Origin: Rhizobium sp. NFR07
GTDB lineage: Bacteria > Pseudomonadota > Alphaproteobacteria > Rhizobiales > Rhizobiaceae
Direction: 5' to 3'
DNA length: 64,000 nucleotides
Assembly (NCBI RefSeq): GCF_900111905.1
Contig: NZ_FOKM01000012.1
Location: forward strand, 124,001 to 188,000
Shown: piece by piece, positions 53,138 through 61,413 of the stretch
Numbering within the stretch: position 1 is the first letter of the stretch
Layout: the number at the start of each line of letters is the position of its first letter
The notes under the pieces: model-generated
Seen by the model: only the letters and a program-made list of their open reading frames with translations
What the model was told of the DNA's origin: nothing
The model's database searches: none
Program-made: the position numbers and the translations under genes

Positions 53138-53212
53138 TCAGGCAAATCCGACAAGGTTGAGAACCGCGATAACGATCACGACCGCTCCAACCAACCAAAT
53201 GATGCTGTTCAT
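53138..53212 (-). CDS. 24-residue membrane peptide, copy 2
   Basis: The frame reads MNSIIWLVGAVVIVIAVLNL followed by VGFA, a paralogue of the peptide encoded 41 bases downstream on the same strand. A good ribosome site (AAAGGAG, 9 nt) precedes the ATG. Conservation of protein and of the start region (AAAATGAACAGCAT) with changed third positions between the copies points to real coding genes. Confidence 0.75.
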   Translation of the reverse strand: MNSIIWLVGAVVIVIAVLNLVGFA

Positions 53213-53411
53213 TTTAGTGCTCCTTTTGATGTCGAAAAATTGAACGGCTGCAAGTGTAAAAGGTTCCAATCGATCACGTTTCGGACCTCAAGTTTTTCGC
53301 AGCGCAACCAACTCGAAAGAGCCGGGATTCCGGGCCTTTTCACCCAACGAACAATGACCGCCGCACAGACCTTTGCCCCGCGTCGACCGACGATTTCTGT
53401 AGACCAGCTTT

Positions 53412-53672
53412 TTACGAAAAAGGTTCAGGCGCCCGGCGTCGAAAGACCGTCGCCACGCCGTAACTGTTTAAGCTGGCCAACGATGCGCAGCGAGCTCGAA
53501 GCGCGGGCAGCGGAAGAGTCGGAACTGCTGGCCAGAATGCGCAGCTATCTTCCGCCTCGTCGATGGAAATCGTTCCGCGCGCGGCGAGCCCATCGATAAG
53601 CAGCATCATGGCGCCTTCCAGCGCCAGGGAGCGTCGCCGCGCTTCATTATCCATTTCATTCAGGTCAGGCAT
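53412..53672 (-). CDS. Hypothetical protein (86 residues)
   Basis: The product starts MPDLNEMDNEARRRSLALEG and has a helical first half (AMMLLIDGLAARGTISIDEA) and an Ala/Arg/Ser-rich second half of less convincing composition. The ribosome site GAGGAATTGGA is fair. The C-terminal part may come from a frameshift or over-run. No family recognised. Confidence 0.45.
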   Translation of the reverse strand: MPDLNEMDNEARRRSLALEGAMMLLIDGLAARGTISIDEAEDSCAFWPAVPTLPLPALRARCASLASLNSYGVATVFRRRAPEPFS

Positions 53673-53778
53673 TCCAATTCCTCGCTTTAGCTTGGAATGG
53701 TTTGCACCTTAAAATGTTCCTGAATGGAAAGTGCTATCGGCAAACGAATCGCTGCGAGGAGGATCGCCTGGAGATCGG

Positions 53779-54162
53779 CTAGGTCCCCCGGTCCAGCCTG
53801 CCCTGCTCGGCCTTGTAGAAGTACTGGCTCGCCACCAACCACCCCTTGAGCGGCCGCAGGGGAAGGATGCAGGTTAAAAGCAGGAAAGGCAGCGAGATCA
53901 GAAGATGGATCCAGAACGGCGGCTGGAATGCCACCTCGATCCAGACCGCCAGCGCCACGCTGGGCACGCAGGCAAAGCACAGCACGAAGAAGGCAGGCCC
54001 GTCAGCGGGATCCGCGAAACCGTAATCCAGGCCGCAGACCTCGCAATTGGGCCGCAGCTGCAGGAAGCCGCTGAACAGATGTCCCTGGCCGCAGCGGGGG
54101 CAGTGACCGCGTATCCCCGTGCTGTAAGGCGAAAGCGGCGGCCATTGTGTATCCTGCGCCAT
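53779..54162 (-). CDS. DUF983 family membrane protein
   Basis: The product has a zinc-ribbon-like N-terminus (GIRGHCPRCGQGHLFSGFLQ and CEVCGLDYGF), then ADGPAFFVLCFACVPSVALA and a second membrane helix (LLISLPFLLLTCILPLRPLK). These are the family marks. It is about 127 residues, a normal length. The ATG at 54162 is preferred over an upstream TTG because AAAGG lies 9 nt from it. Function unknown; some relatives sit beside cytochrome oxidase genes. Confidence 0.88.
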   Translation of the reverse strand: MAQDTQWPPLSPYSTGIRGHCPRCGQGHLFSGFLQLRPNCEVCGLDYGFADPADGPAFFVLCFACVPSVALAVWIEVAFQPPFWIHLLISLPFLLLTCILPLRPLKGWLVASQYFYKAEQGRLDRGT

Positions 54163-54290
54163 GGGATTCAACCTTTCCGAGAATGAGATCTTTCAAATCT
54201 CGTACTCCCGATACTTGGCTTCCATCAAGGCTTTCCGGGCCGGCGCGTCAATCTGCCCCGGTCTGGCGCGCAAGCGATCCCGCGTGCAAC

Positions 54291-54566
54291 TCAGTCCCAG
54301 ATCGGCTCGGGGATCTTGTGGCGCTCGACGAGCTTCAGGCTCCGGTCAGGCTGGATTATGTAGGTTTCGCTGACGCGCTCGCCCCACTGGTTGCGGAACT
54401 CGTGCGGCACGGTGCTGCCGATCGGCGCCTTCATCAGGCGGCTGCGCGGCTGGCCGCCATAGGTGATGCTGCCGGGGATAGGCTCCAGGCCGGCGCTGTT
54501 GACCGAATAGGTCGTGCACCCGGCAAGGGCAAGTGCGGCGGCAGCGAGAACAATGGTCGATTTCAT
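54291..54566 (-). CDS. Small lipoprotein (91 residues)
   Basis: The product starts MKSTIVLAAAALALAGCTTY with the lipobox LALAGC. The mature part contains ITYGGQPRSRLMKAPIGSTV and ends ERHKIPEPIWD. GGAGG lies 9 nt before the chosen ATG. No function recognised; it looks like a conserved rhizobial lipoprotein. Confidence 0.75.
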   Translation of the reverse strand: MKSTIVLAAAALALAGCTTYSVNSAGLEPIPGSITYGGQPRSRLMKAPIGSTVPHEFRNQWGERVSETYIIQPDRSLKLVERHKIPEPIWD

Positions 54567-54718
54567 GTTCGTGTCCTCCAATCGGACGTTGGCACCGGCG
54601 CGATGGATCTGCCGGATAACCTCCAGACGGAAATAGGGCCATGCGGATAATTCCGCTACCCTTCCGGCAAAGATCCGTTACACCTGTGACCTCAGACAGT
54701 TGAGCCTAGGAAATACCC

Positions 54719-56086
54719 GTGAGCAGACCCGTTGCCGGCATGTCGATTGCCGAAATGTCGATGTTGATCCATTCGGGCATCATGAGCCCGGTCGAAATTG
54801 CAGAATCCGTCTTCGACGCCATCGCCCGCCATCCCGACAAGGCGATCTTTACCGCCCTGACGAAGGACCGGGCACTCACCGAGGCAAAGGCCGCCGCAAA
54901 ACGCGTTGCGGAAAACCGCTCCCTTGGCTGGCTGGATGGTGTACCGGTCGCCTGGAAGGACCTGTATGACATCGAGGACATGCCGACACCGGCCGGCTCC
55001 GACATTCTCAGAAACGCTACCCCGGCAAAGCGTGACGCGGGCGTGGTGGATCTTCTACGCCAGGCCGGCATGGTCGCGATCGGCCGCACCAACATGAGCG
55101 AATTCGCCTTTTCCGGCATCGGCATCAATCCCCATTACGGCACGCCGCACAATCCGCGCAGCACCGATGTGCCGCGCGTACCGGGCGGCTCCTCCTCCGG
55201 CTCCGCGGTGGCGGTGGCGGCAGGCCTCGTGCCTGTGGCGATCGGCACCGATACCGGCGGATCGGTGCGCATCCCGGCGGCGCTGAACGGCATCGTCGGC
55301 TACAAGGCAAGCAGCGGTCGCTACACGACGGACGGCGTCTTCCCGCTGGCCACCAGCCTCGACACGCTCGGCCCGCTCTGCCGCAGCGTGCAGGATGCGA
55401 TATGGGTCGATGCCGCCATGCGCGGCGCCACGCGGCCCGACGTCATGCGCAGCCCCGCCCCCGAGGGCGCGATCGAAATCGTCGTCCCGGAAAACGCCGT
55501 CTTCGACGGCGCCGAGCCCGGCGTCGTGAAAGCCTTCGAAGCTGCCATCGCGCGTCTCGAAAAGACAGGCGCGAAGATCGTCCGCCTGCGCATCCCGGCC
55601 TTCGAGGCCATCACCGACCTGGTGAAGAGCCGCGGCGCGCTGGTGACGGCGGAAGCCTTCGCCCTGCACCGCGAGCGCCTGTCGGGCCCGCAGGCCGACG
55701 GCATCGACCCGCGCGTCGTCGCCCGCATCCGTCTTGGCGGCAATATCGCCATGGCCGACTATATCGAGATCCTCAACACCCGCCGCCGCCTCACGAAGGA
55801 GACCGAAGCCCTCCTCGCCGGCCGCCTCGTCGCCATGCCCACCGTCGCCCATGTGGCGCCCGCCATCGAACCGCTCCTCCAGGACGACGACCTGTTCTTC
55901 GCCACGAACGGCAAGACCCTCCGCAACACCGGCTTCGGCAACTTCTTGGGCTGGTGCGGGGTGTCGATCCCTTGTGGTACCGGGGATGCGGGGATGCCGG
56001 TTGGGTTGCTGCTGTCGGGTGCGGCGGGAGAGGATGATAAGGTGCTGGGGGCAGCACTGCGGTGGGAAGAGACTGTGCGGGGTTAA
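54719..56086 (+). CDS. Amidase (amidase signature family)
   Basis: The 455-residue product has the Lys-Ser-Ser triad: Lys near residue 80 in VAWKDLYDIED, Ser near 158 in GGSSSGSAVAVA and the nucleophile Ser near 182 in TDTGGSVRIPAALNG. It hydrolyses an amide or performs amidotransfer. No gatB or other partner gene is adjacent, so it is more likely a catabolic amidase than GatA. It uses a GTG start with no strong ribosome site. The last 150 bases use more T and G than the rest. Confidence 0.88.
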   Translation: MSRPVAGMSIAEMSMLIHSGIMSPVEIAESVFDAIARHPDKAIFTALTKDRALTEAKAAAKRVAENRSLGWLDGVPVAWKDLYDIEDMPTPAGSDILRNATPAKRDAGVVDLLRQAGMVAIGRTNMSEFAFSGIGINPHYGTPHNPRSTDVPRVPGGSSSGSAVAVAAGLVPVAIGTDTGGSVRIPAALNGIVGYKASSGRYTTDGVFPLATSLDTLGPLCRSVQDAIWVDAAMRGATRPDVMRSPAPEGAIEIVVPENAVFDGAEPGVVKAFEAAIARLEKTGAKIVRLRIPAFEAITDLVKSRGALVTAEAFALHRERLSGPQADGIDPRVVARIRLGGNIAMADYIEILNTRRRLTKETEALLAGRLVAMPTVAHVAPAIEPLLQDDDLFFATNGKTLRNTGFGNFLGWCGVSIPCGTGDAGMPVGLLLSGAAGEDDKVLGAALRWEETVRG

Positions 56087-56246
56087 TTTCCGGATGAGCA
56101 GCACAAAGGATATCGAGATACAGATGCCTGCCAAGCGATGTATCTCTTAACTTTTTTGAAAATAAAAAAGCATCCAGGACTCCCCATCTCTCGACTCTTT
56201 GTTGAGGCCATGCAGTAATTTAAGGCCTATCTCTGGGAGAGGCCAC

Positions 56247-56852
56247 ATGTCCCGCTGCATGTTTATTGCGTTGCTGCTTGTCTGTTCAGTTACTCCTGCT
56301 GCAGCGCAGCAGGCTATTCCTTGGAAGTCCTCTGGCGATTGGGACATCCTCATGGATCAAACCATGGGGAACGCCTGTTACGTAACTGCCGCGTACGAGG
56401 ATGGGACAGTTATTCGACTGGGCTTCAATTTTTTGGAGAACGAGAGAACTATGTACCTTGCAATTGGCAATGCGAAATGGAAGTCCTTAGAAGATAGCAA
56501 AGACTACGAAATCAGCGTCACATTCGATAACCGAACGCCTTGGAAGGCGGCAGCTGTAGGCTCCGATTTCGCATCAGCAAAATGGCTTTTCATTAATGGG
56601 CTAAAGGGTAGTTTCGCTAACGAGTTTGCTCGCAAGCATAGCGTGAGGGTGCACTATAATGGCCGGGAGATTGTAAACCTTCGCCTGAAGGGGTCATCGA
56701 AAGCGATTGACGAGATGATTGCTTGCCAGACTACCGTAAATGAAGTGACGTCGGGCAAACCTCAACAGCCGACGACGCCCGCCCCATCTCCGCAGGATCC
56801 GTTCAGTGCGGCGCCGAATACACGCAACGCTTCGGATCCCTTCGACATGTGA
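56247..56852 (+). CDS. Exported hypothetical protein of lower GC content (201 residues)
   Basis: The product has a signal peptide (MSRCMFIALLLVCSVTPAAA). The mature domain has SSGDWDILMDQTMGNACYVT, AAYEDGTVIRLGFNFLENER and SVTFDNRTPWKAAAVGSDFA, a pattern recalling small beta-rich exported proteins of rhizobia. A Pro/Thr-rich tail follows. Base use is visibly richer in A and T than its neighbours, which suggests recent gain. GGGAGAGG precedes the ATG. A tRNA gene lies about 160 bases downstream. Confidence 0.65.
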   Translation: MSRCMFIALLLVCSVTPAAAQQAIPWKSSGDWDILMDQTMGNACYVTAAYEDGTVIRLGFNFLENERTMYLAIGNAKWKSLEDSKDYEISVTFDNRTPWKAAAVGSDFASAKWLFINGLKGSFANEFARKHSVRVHYNGREIVNLRLKGSSKAIDEMIACQTTVNEVTSGKPQQPTTPAPSPQDPFSAAPNTRNASDPFDM

Positions 56853-57012
56853 CGATTAGGGCTTTCGCATTTAAAGCTCAACTAGTCTCGCCAAACTGTT
56901 CTGATCGTTCAGCGGAAGTTCGCTATACGGCTTAACAGAAACCTAGGGCCCTAGACGCCACCCGATTAGGCTCATCAAAGCGTTTCGTCGAACTCAGAAG
57001 CTATAAGAAAAA

Positions 57013-57089
57013 TGGTAGCGGGGGGCGGAATTGAACCGCCGACCTCAGGGTTATGAATCCTGCGCTCTCACCAACTGAGCTACCCAGCC
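57013..57089 (-). tRNA. tRNA-Met (CAT anticodon)
   Basis: The 77-base minus-strand sequence folds as a tRNA: D arm GCTCAGTTGGTGAGAGC, anticodon loop TTCATAA, T arm GGCGG-TTCAATT-CCGCC and an encoded CCA end. The acceptor stem pairs with a G-U at 1-72 and a mismatch at 4-69 (U against C), which is odd. A minor tRNA-Ile with modified C34 also has CAT, but the body looks like elongator tRNA-Met. Confidence 0.9.
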
Positions 57090-57246
57090 ACACCGGTTAG
57101 GACGACCGTTAAATCGTCCCGCCGTTTTGATGTGCGGCTTATAAGACCCGTGTCACCGAAGTGTCAAGCAGGCTTTCCGCAAAAATCCGGGAAGACGAAA
57201 ATCCTTGTGATTTCCGGCCTATCCCCACCGCAGCAAAGTCCGCCCT

Positions 57247-58443
57247 TCAGGCCGCAACCGGCTGGGCGAGCAATTCCTTCAGCGAGGCTTCCGCTTCCGC
57301 CGCCCGTTCCGAACGCTCGATAAAGCCGCCGCCGTAGACGCGTGCGTCCGGTCCCGGTGCGGAATAGAGCACGCAGGCCTGGCCGGGGGCTACGCCTGCT
57401 TCGCCGATCGCGAGATCGACATAGACGCCGAGTTCATCGACATTCAGCGTCGCCGGTGTCGGCGGGCGGGTGGAGCGCACCTTGGCGAAGCAGGGGAACC
57501 CTGCCTCTGCATCGGCCTCCAGCGACGAATCGCCGATCCAGTTCATGTCGCGCAGATAGACGCGGTGAGTATCGAGCGCTTCCTTCGGACCGACGATGAC
57601 CCGGCGCGAGCGTGCATCGAGATAGACTACGTAGAGCGGCTCGCCGGTCGCGACGCCGAGGCCCTTCCGCTGGCCGATCGTGTAATGCACGATGCCTTCG
57701 TGGCGGCCGAGCACGCGCCCGTCCATATGCACGATATTGCCGGCGAGAGCCGCGTTCGGCTTCACTTTGCTGATGATGTCGGCATACTTGCCGGCCGGCA
57801 CGAAACAGATGTCCTGGCTATCGGCCTTTTTGGCGACGACAAGACCCATTTCTTCCGCCAGATCGCGCACCTGCGCCTTCGACATGCCGCCGAGCGGGAA
57901 GCGCAAATAGTCGATCTGCTCCTGGGTCGTGGCGAACAGGAACCAGCTCTGGTCGCGGTCGCTGTCGATCGGGCGATAGAGCGCGCGACGGTTCGGATTG
58001 TCCGCGGTCGGGTTGGCGGCCGAGCGGATGTAGTGGCCGGTCGCCAGCGCATCAGCGCCGAGTTCCTTGGCGGTCGCGAGCAGATCGGCGAACTTGACCG
58101 TCTGGTTGCAGGCCACGCAGGGAACCGGCGTCTCCCCCATCGCATAGGCTTCGGCAAACGGATTGATCACCGTCTCGCGAAAACGCTTTTCGTAATCGAG
58201 CACGTAATGCGGAATGCCGAGCGTTTCGGAAACCCTGCGCGCATCGTCGATATCCTGGCCGGCGCAGCAGGAGCCAGCACGGTGGACGGCGGCGCCATGG
58301 TCGTAGAGCTGCAGCGTGATGCCCAGCACGTCATAGCCCTGGCGCTTCAGAAGCCCCGCCACGACGGAGGAATCCACGCCGCCCGACATGGCGACGACAA
58401 CGCGCGTGTCTTCCGGCCTCTTGTCAAAATCCAGCGTATTCAC
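57247..58443 (-). CDS. mnmA: tRNA-specific 2-thiouridylase MnmA
   Basis: The 398-residue product has the PP-loop AMSGGVDSSVVAG (residues 18-30), the catalytic Cys in PCVACNQTVKF (about residue 113) and the second in SQDICFVP, plus FPLGGMSKAQVRDLA. It puts sulphur on the wobble uridine of tRNA-Lys, -Glu and -Gln. Length and motifs are complete. It lies 158 bases upstream of the tRNA-Met gene on the same strand. Confidence 0.95.
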   Translation of the reverse strand: MNTLDFDKRPEDTRVVVAMSGGVDSSVVAGLLKRQGYDVLGITLQLYDHGAAVHRAGSCCAGQDIDDARRVSETLGIPHYVLDYEKRFRETVINPFAEAYAMGETPVPCVACNQTVKFADLLATAKELGADALATGHYIRSAANPTADNPNRRALYRPIDSDRDQSWFLFATTQEQIDYLRFPLGGMSKAQVRDLAEEMGLVVAKKADSQDICFVPAGKYADIISKVKPNAALAGNIVHMDGRVLGRHEGIVHYTIGQRKGLGVATGEPLYVVYLDARSRRVIVGPKEALDTHRVYLRDMNWIGDSSLEADAEAGFPCFAKVRSTRPPTPATLNVDELGVYVDLAIGEAGVAPGQACVLYSAPGPDARVYGGGFIERSERAAEAEASLKELLAQPVAA

Positions 58444-58613
58444 GGGTTACTCTTTCGCTTTTCACCCGGCGCTATGCTTCAGGCATGGCTCCGGCAAACG
58501 GAATGGCAGGCAGGCGGGATCGGCCGCCTGAGAGCTCGGTTATCGCCGGATATAGAAAGGAATGACGGCCAGCGCAAGATATCGCCGATGCAGGGATACG
58601 GCCAACTGAAGAC

Positions 58614-58647
58614 GCCGGCGGCGGCAGATCTCCCCGCCGCCGCCGGC
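58614..58647 (-). terminator. GC-rich stem-loop after the chemoreceptor gene
   Basis: GCCGGCGGCGG and CCGCCGCCGGC can pair over 11 bp with a 12-nt loop, 33 nt after the stop of the chemoreceptor gene. No T-run follows, so it is a weak candidate for termination. Confidence 0.4.
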
Positions 58648-58680
58648 ATTGTCCCGATTTACCGTAGAGGCAGACGCCCG

Positions 58681-60300
58681 CTAGGCCGCCCGTCCGTAGG
58701 AATGAGCCTGCGATGCGTAAGCGCCCTGGCGACCACCCAGCGTGAAGCGGCTGATCAGCGTAGAGAGCTTGGTAGTCTCTTCGGTAAGCAGGGAGACGGC
58801 GGCGCTGGTCTCTTCCACCATCGCGGCGTTCTGCTGCGTCGCCTTGTCCATCTGGCCGACCGCCGAGTTGACCTCTCCGAGCACGCTTGACTGTTCCCTC
58901 GTCGTGCTGGCGATCATCTCCATGTGGCGGTTGACGTCGACGATATAACCCTCGATCGCCTTCAGGGCATCGCCCGTCTCGCGCACCAGGCCGACGCCGT
59001 TTTCCACCTCGACGCCGGAAAGACGGATCAGTTCCTTGATCTGGCCGGCCGCATCGGCAGAGCGCTGGGCGAGATCGCGGACTTCCTGGGCAACGACGGC
59101 AAAGCCCTTGCCGGCTTCGCCGGCACGCGCCGCCTCCACACCGGCGTTGAGCGCCAGCAGGTTAGTCTGGAAGGCGATCTGGTCGATCACGCCGATAATG
59201 GTGGAGACCTGGGCGGACGAGCCCTCTATCTTGCTCATCGCATCGACCGCGCTTGCCACGATGGTGGCCGAGTTGACCGTGCTGCTCGCGGCATCGGCCG
59301 CGACGCCGCGCGCGTCCTGGGTGCGCTTTGATGCATCATGAATGTTGCCGGTGACGGTACCGAGCGACGCCGCCGTTTCTTCCAGCGTTGCCGCCTGCTG
59401 CTCGGTCCGCCGGGCGAGATCATTGGCGCTGCGGCTGAGCTCCTTGCTGCTGTCGTCGATGACAGTGACGGATTCGGCGACCGCATTCAGCGTATCGCGC
59501 AGCTGCCTGACGGCAGCGTTGAGATCATGGCGCAACGCCTCGAACTCTTCCGAGAACGGTTCGTCCAATTGTACGGTAAGGTCGCCATTGGCAAGCTGAC
59601 GAAGGCCGCGACCGAGGCCGTCGGTCGCCTGGCGCAGACGCTGCTGTGCTGCGATTTCCGCCTCGCTGCGGGCACGCTGGCGATCGGCATCCATGCGCTG
59701 ATCGGCTTCGCGGGCCTGTTTCGACATCTCGTCGGTCGCCTGCTGTGCGGCCTGTGCCTTGTCTGTCGCCGACTGGGCGGAAACCAGCGTATCCGTCAAC
59801 GCCTTGATCAGGGCGAGCAGAACGCCGGCCTGGCCGATGACGATGACGATGATGGCATGCAGCACGACCCGCATGGAGCTGGACTGGCCGGGGAAGACGG
59901 CCGCCGAGGCGAAGAGGAACAGCAGGAGGTGATGGACGATGACGAAGCTTGCATAGGCGAAGATGGCGCGACGATCGACCCAGACCGCGCACATGGCGAG
60001 GCTGGCGAAGAAATACATATGGACGTCGATCTGCAGCGGCGAGCCGGAGAACAGGAAGACCAGAATGCCGACCTGCGCTGCATGCGCCATCGAGGTCACG
60101 ACGCGGGTGGTCGCGCCGGTCCGGTCATTGAGCCACAGCAGCGTTCCCATTCCGCCGATGACAACCGCCGCGACCATCGCGCTGATATCCATGCCATCGG
60201 GCAGATAGAAGTTGCGGGCGATGATGAGCGCGACATTGATCCACAGGAGTGTAACAATCCCCATCGAAGCCTTCTGACGAATGGTCTCCAGCGCGTTCAT
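58681..60300 (-). CDS. Methyl-accepting chemotaxis protein with a polytopic membrane sensor
   Basis: The 539-residue product has six membrane helices in residues 10-200 rather than the usual two around a periplasmic domain. A HAMP-like helical linker (about 250-305) and the signalling domain with the hairpin tip IDQIAFQTNLLALNAGVEAA and RAGEAGKGFAVVAQEVRDLA follow. It will cluster with CheA/CheW. The start at 60300 follows AGGAG at 8 nt. It overlaps the upstream 119-residue gene by one base (TAATG). Confidence 0.9.
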   Translation of the reverse strand: MNALETIRQKASMGIVTLLWINVALIIARNFYLPDGMDISAMVAAVVIGGMGTLLWLNDRTGATTRVVTSMAHAAQVGILVFLFSGSPLQIDVHMYFFASLAMCAVWVDRRAIFAYASFVIVHHLLLFLFASAAVFPGQSSSMRVVLHAIIVIVIGQAGVLLALIKALTDTLVSAQSATDKAQAAQQATDEMSKQAREADQRMDADRQRARSEAEIAAQQRLRQATDGLGRGLRQLANGDLTVQLDEPFSEEFEALRHDLNAAVRQLRDTLNAVAESVTVIDDSSKELSRSANDLARRTEQQAATLEETAASLGTVTGNIHDASKRTQDARGVAADAASSTVNSATIVASAVDAMSKIEGSSAQVSTIIGVIDQIAFQTNLLALNAGVEAARAGEAGKGFAVVAQEVRDLAQRSADAAGQIKELIRLSGVEVENGVGLVRETGDALKAIEGYIVDVNRHMEMIASTTREQSSVLGEVNSAVGQMDKATQQNAAMVEETSAAVSLLTEETTKLSTLISRFTLGGRQGAYASQAHSYGRAA

Positions 60301-60659
60301 TAAAAAATCTCCTGCGAGCAAATGGATTTGAGATTGGCGTTGAGGACGAAGATAGCACCGGCGCGCCTCAACTGAGCGGGAAAGGAAGGTGCGTCGGACT
60401 GAGCAATGGCGATCCACGGCAGGCTACCGCCCGCCACATAGCTGCCATCCGCCTTGCCGATGATCGAAAGGACGGTCTGCTCGGATGCGAACGGCTGCGC
60501 GACGACGAGAAAGAACGATCCGCGCGGGCTCAGCCACATCCACGTCAGAAGTGAGATGAAGATGACGACGCTCGCGACAATAATCTTTCCGTCGCTTAAG
60601 CGAGATGAGCGTATCGCCATGAAAGTTGAACCAGTTTCGATCAACAGTAAAATAGACAC
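60300..60659 (-). CDS. Hypothetical membrane-anchored protein coupled to the chemoreceptor (119 residues)
   Basis: The product has one membrane helix (IIVASVVIFISLLTWMWLS) and an outer domain of about 75 residues (TVLSIIGKADGSYVAGGSLP and AGAIFVLNANLKSICSQEIF). The stop overlaps the chemoreceptor start, so both are co-translated. The start is uncertain: GTG 60659 or ATG 60620 (MAIRSSRLSDG). No family recognised. It may sense or present a ligand to the receptor; that is inference from coupling. Confidence 0.6.
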   Translation of the reverse strand: MSILLLIETGSTFMAIRSSRLSDGKIIVASVVIFISLLTWMWLSPRGSFFLVVAQPFASEQTVLSIIGKADGSYVAGGSLPWIAIAQSDAPSFPAQLRRAGAIFVLNANLKSICSQEIF

Positions 60660-60923
60660 GAATGGTTTACGCAGCCTTACACTAACCTATTGATCGTTAA
60701 ATGTAATCATCACTCGGATTAAGGCGAAGGTTTTACAGATAGCGACCTGAAGTTCATCTATCCGTTACGTTGCGATATTCGTTTATTCTTGCAATCGTCG
60801 CGCGAAATCCGCCATCAAGGCGTTTAATGAGCTTGAACAATAGCGGGTTCCGCGATCGTCGCCATGGCGTTATCCTGAACGTTGTTCTAACGCATGCCGC
60901 AGAGAGAATGACGGAGCAGAATA

Positions 60924-61406
60924 TTGAGTGTCGCCTTCACCAAGGAAGAAAGCGCTGAAACGGCCGCCGAAACCATGCTGCCGGACCGTCCGATCTCTCA
61001 GCATCCGAATCTCGTGACCGAAAACGGGCTGAAGGCGCTTGAGAGCCAGATGGAGGAAGCACGCGCAGCTTACACGGCCGCCCAGGCGATCGAGGATGTC
61101 AACGAGAAGCGACAGCAATCGGCCGGCCCGCTGCGGGACATGCGCTATCTCTCCGAGAGGCTGCGCACGGCCCAGCTGGTCCCTGCCCCGACCTCGACCG
61201 GCGTCGTCGCCTTCGGCAGCACCGTCACCTTCGAACGCGGCGATGGCCGCATACAGACCTATCGCATTGTCGGCGAGGACGAGGCCGATCCCAAGGCCGG
61301 GTCGATCTCCTATGTCGCACCGGTCGCACGCGTGCTGATGGGCAAGGCAGTCGGCGACGTGATGACTTTCGGCGACCAGGAGTTTGAGATTACCGCAATC
61401 GCCTGA
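60924..61406 (+). CDS. GreA/GreB-family transcription elongation factor
   Basis: The 160-residue product has an N-terminal coiled coil (LVTENGLKALESQMEEARAA to LSERLRTAQ) and the C-terminal FKBP-like domain with VAFGSTVTFERGDGRIQTYR, IVGEDEADPKAGSISYVAPV and ARVLMGKAVGDVMTFG. It rescues stalled RNA polymerase or competes for its secondary channel. A TTG start at 60924 is given, with a weak ribosome site. It is a second Gre-like factor beside the usual greA, judging by its divergent sequence. Confidence 0.85.
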   Translation: MSVAFTKEESAETAAETMLPDRPISQHPNLVTENGLKALESQMEEARAAYTAAQAIEDVNEKRQQSAGPLRDMRYLSERLRTAQLVPAPTSTGVVAFGSTVTFERGDGRIQTYRIVGEDEADPKAGSISYVAPVARVLMGKAVGDVMTFGDQEFEITAIA

Positions 61407-61413
61407 CCGTTGG

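Noticed and set aside
53240..53599. 119-residue plus-strand frame
   Set aside because: No ribosome site, mixed composition, and opposite to a somewhat better minus-strand frame at 53412-53672.
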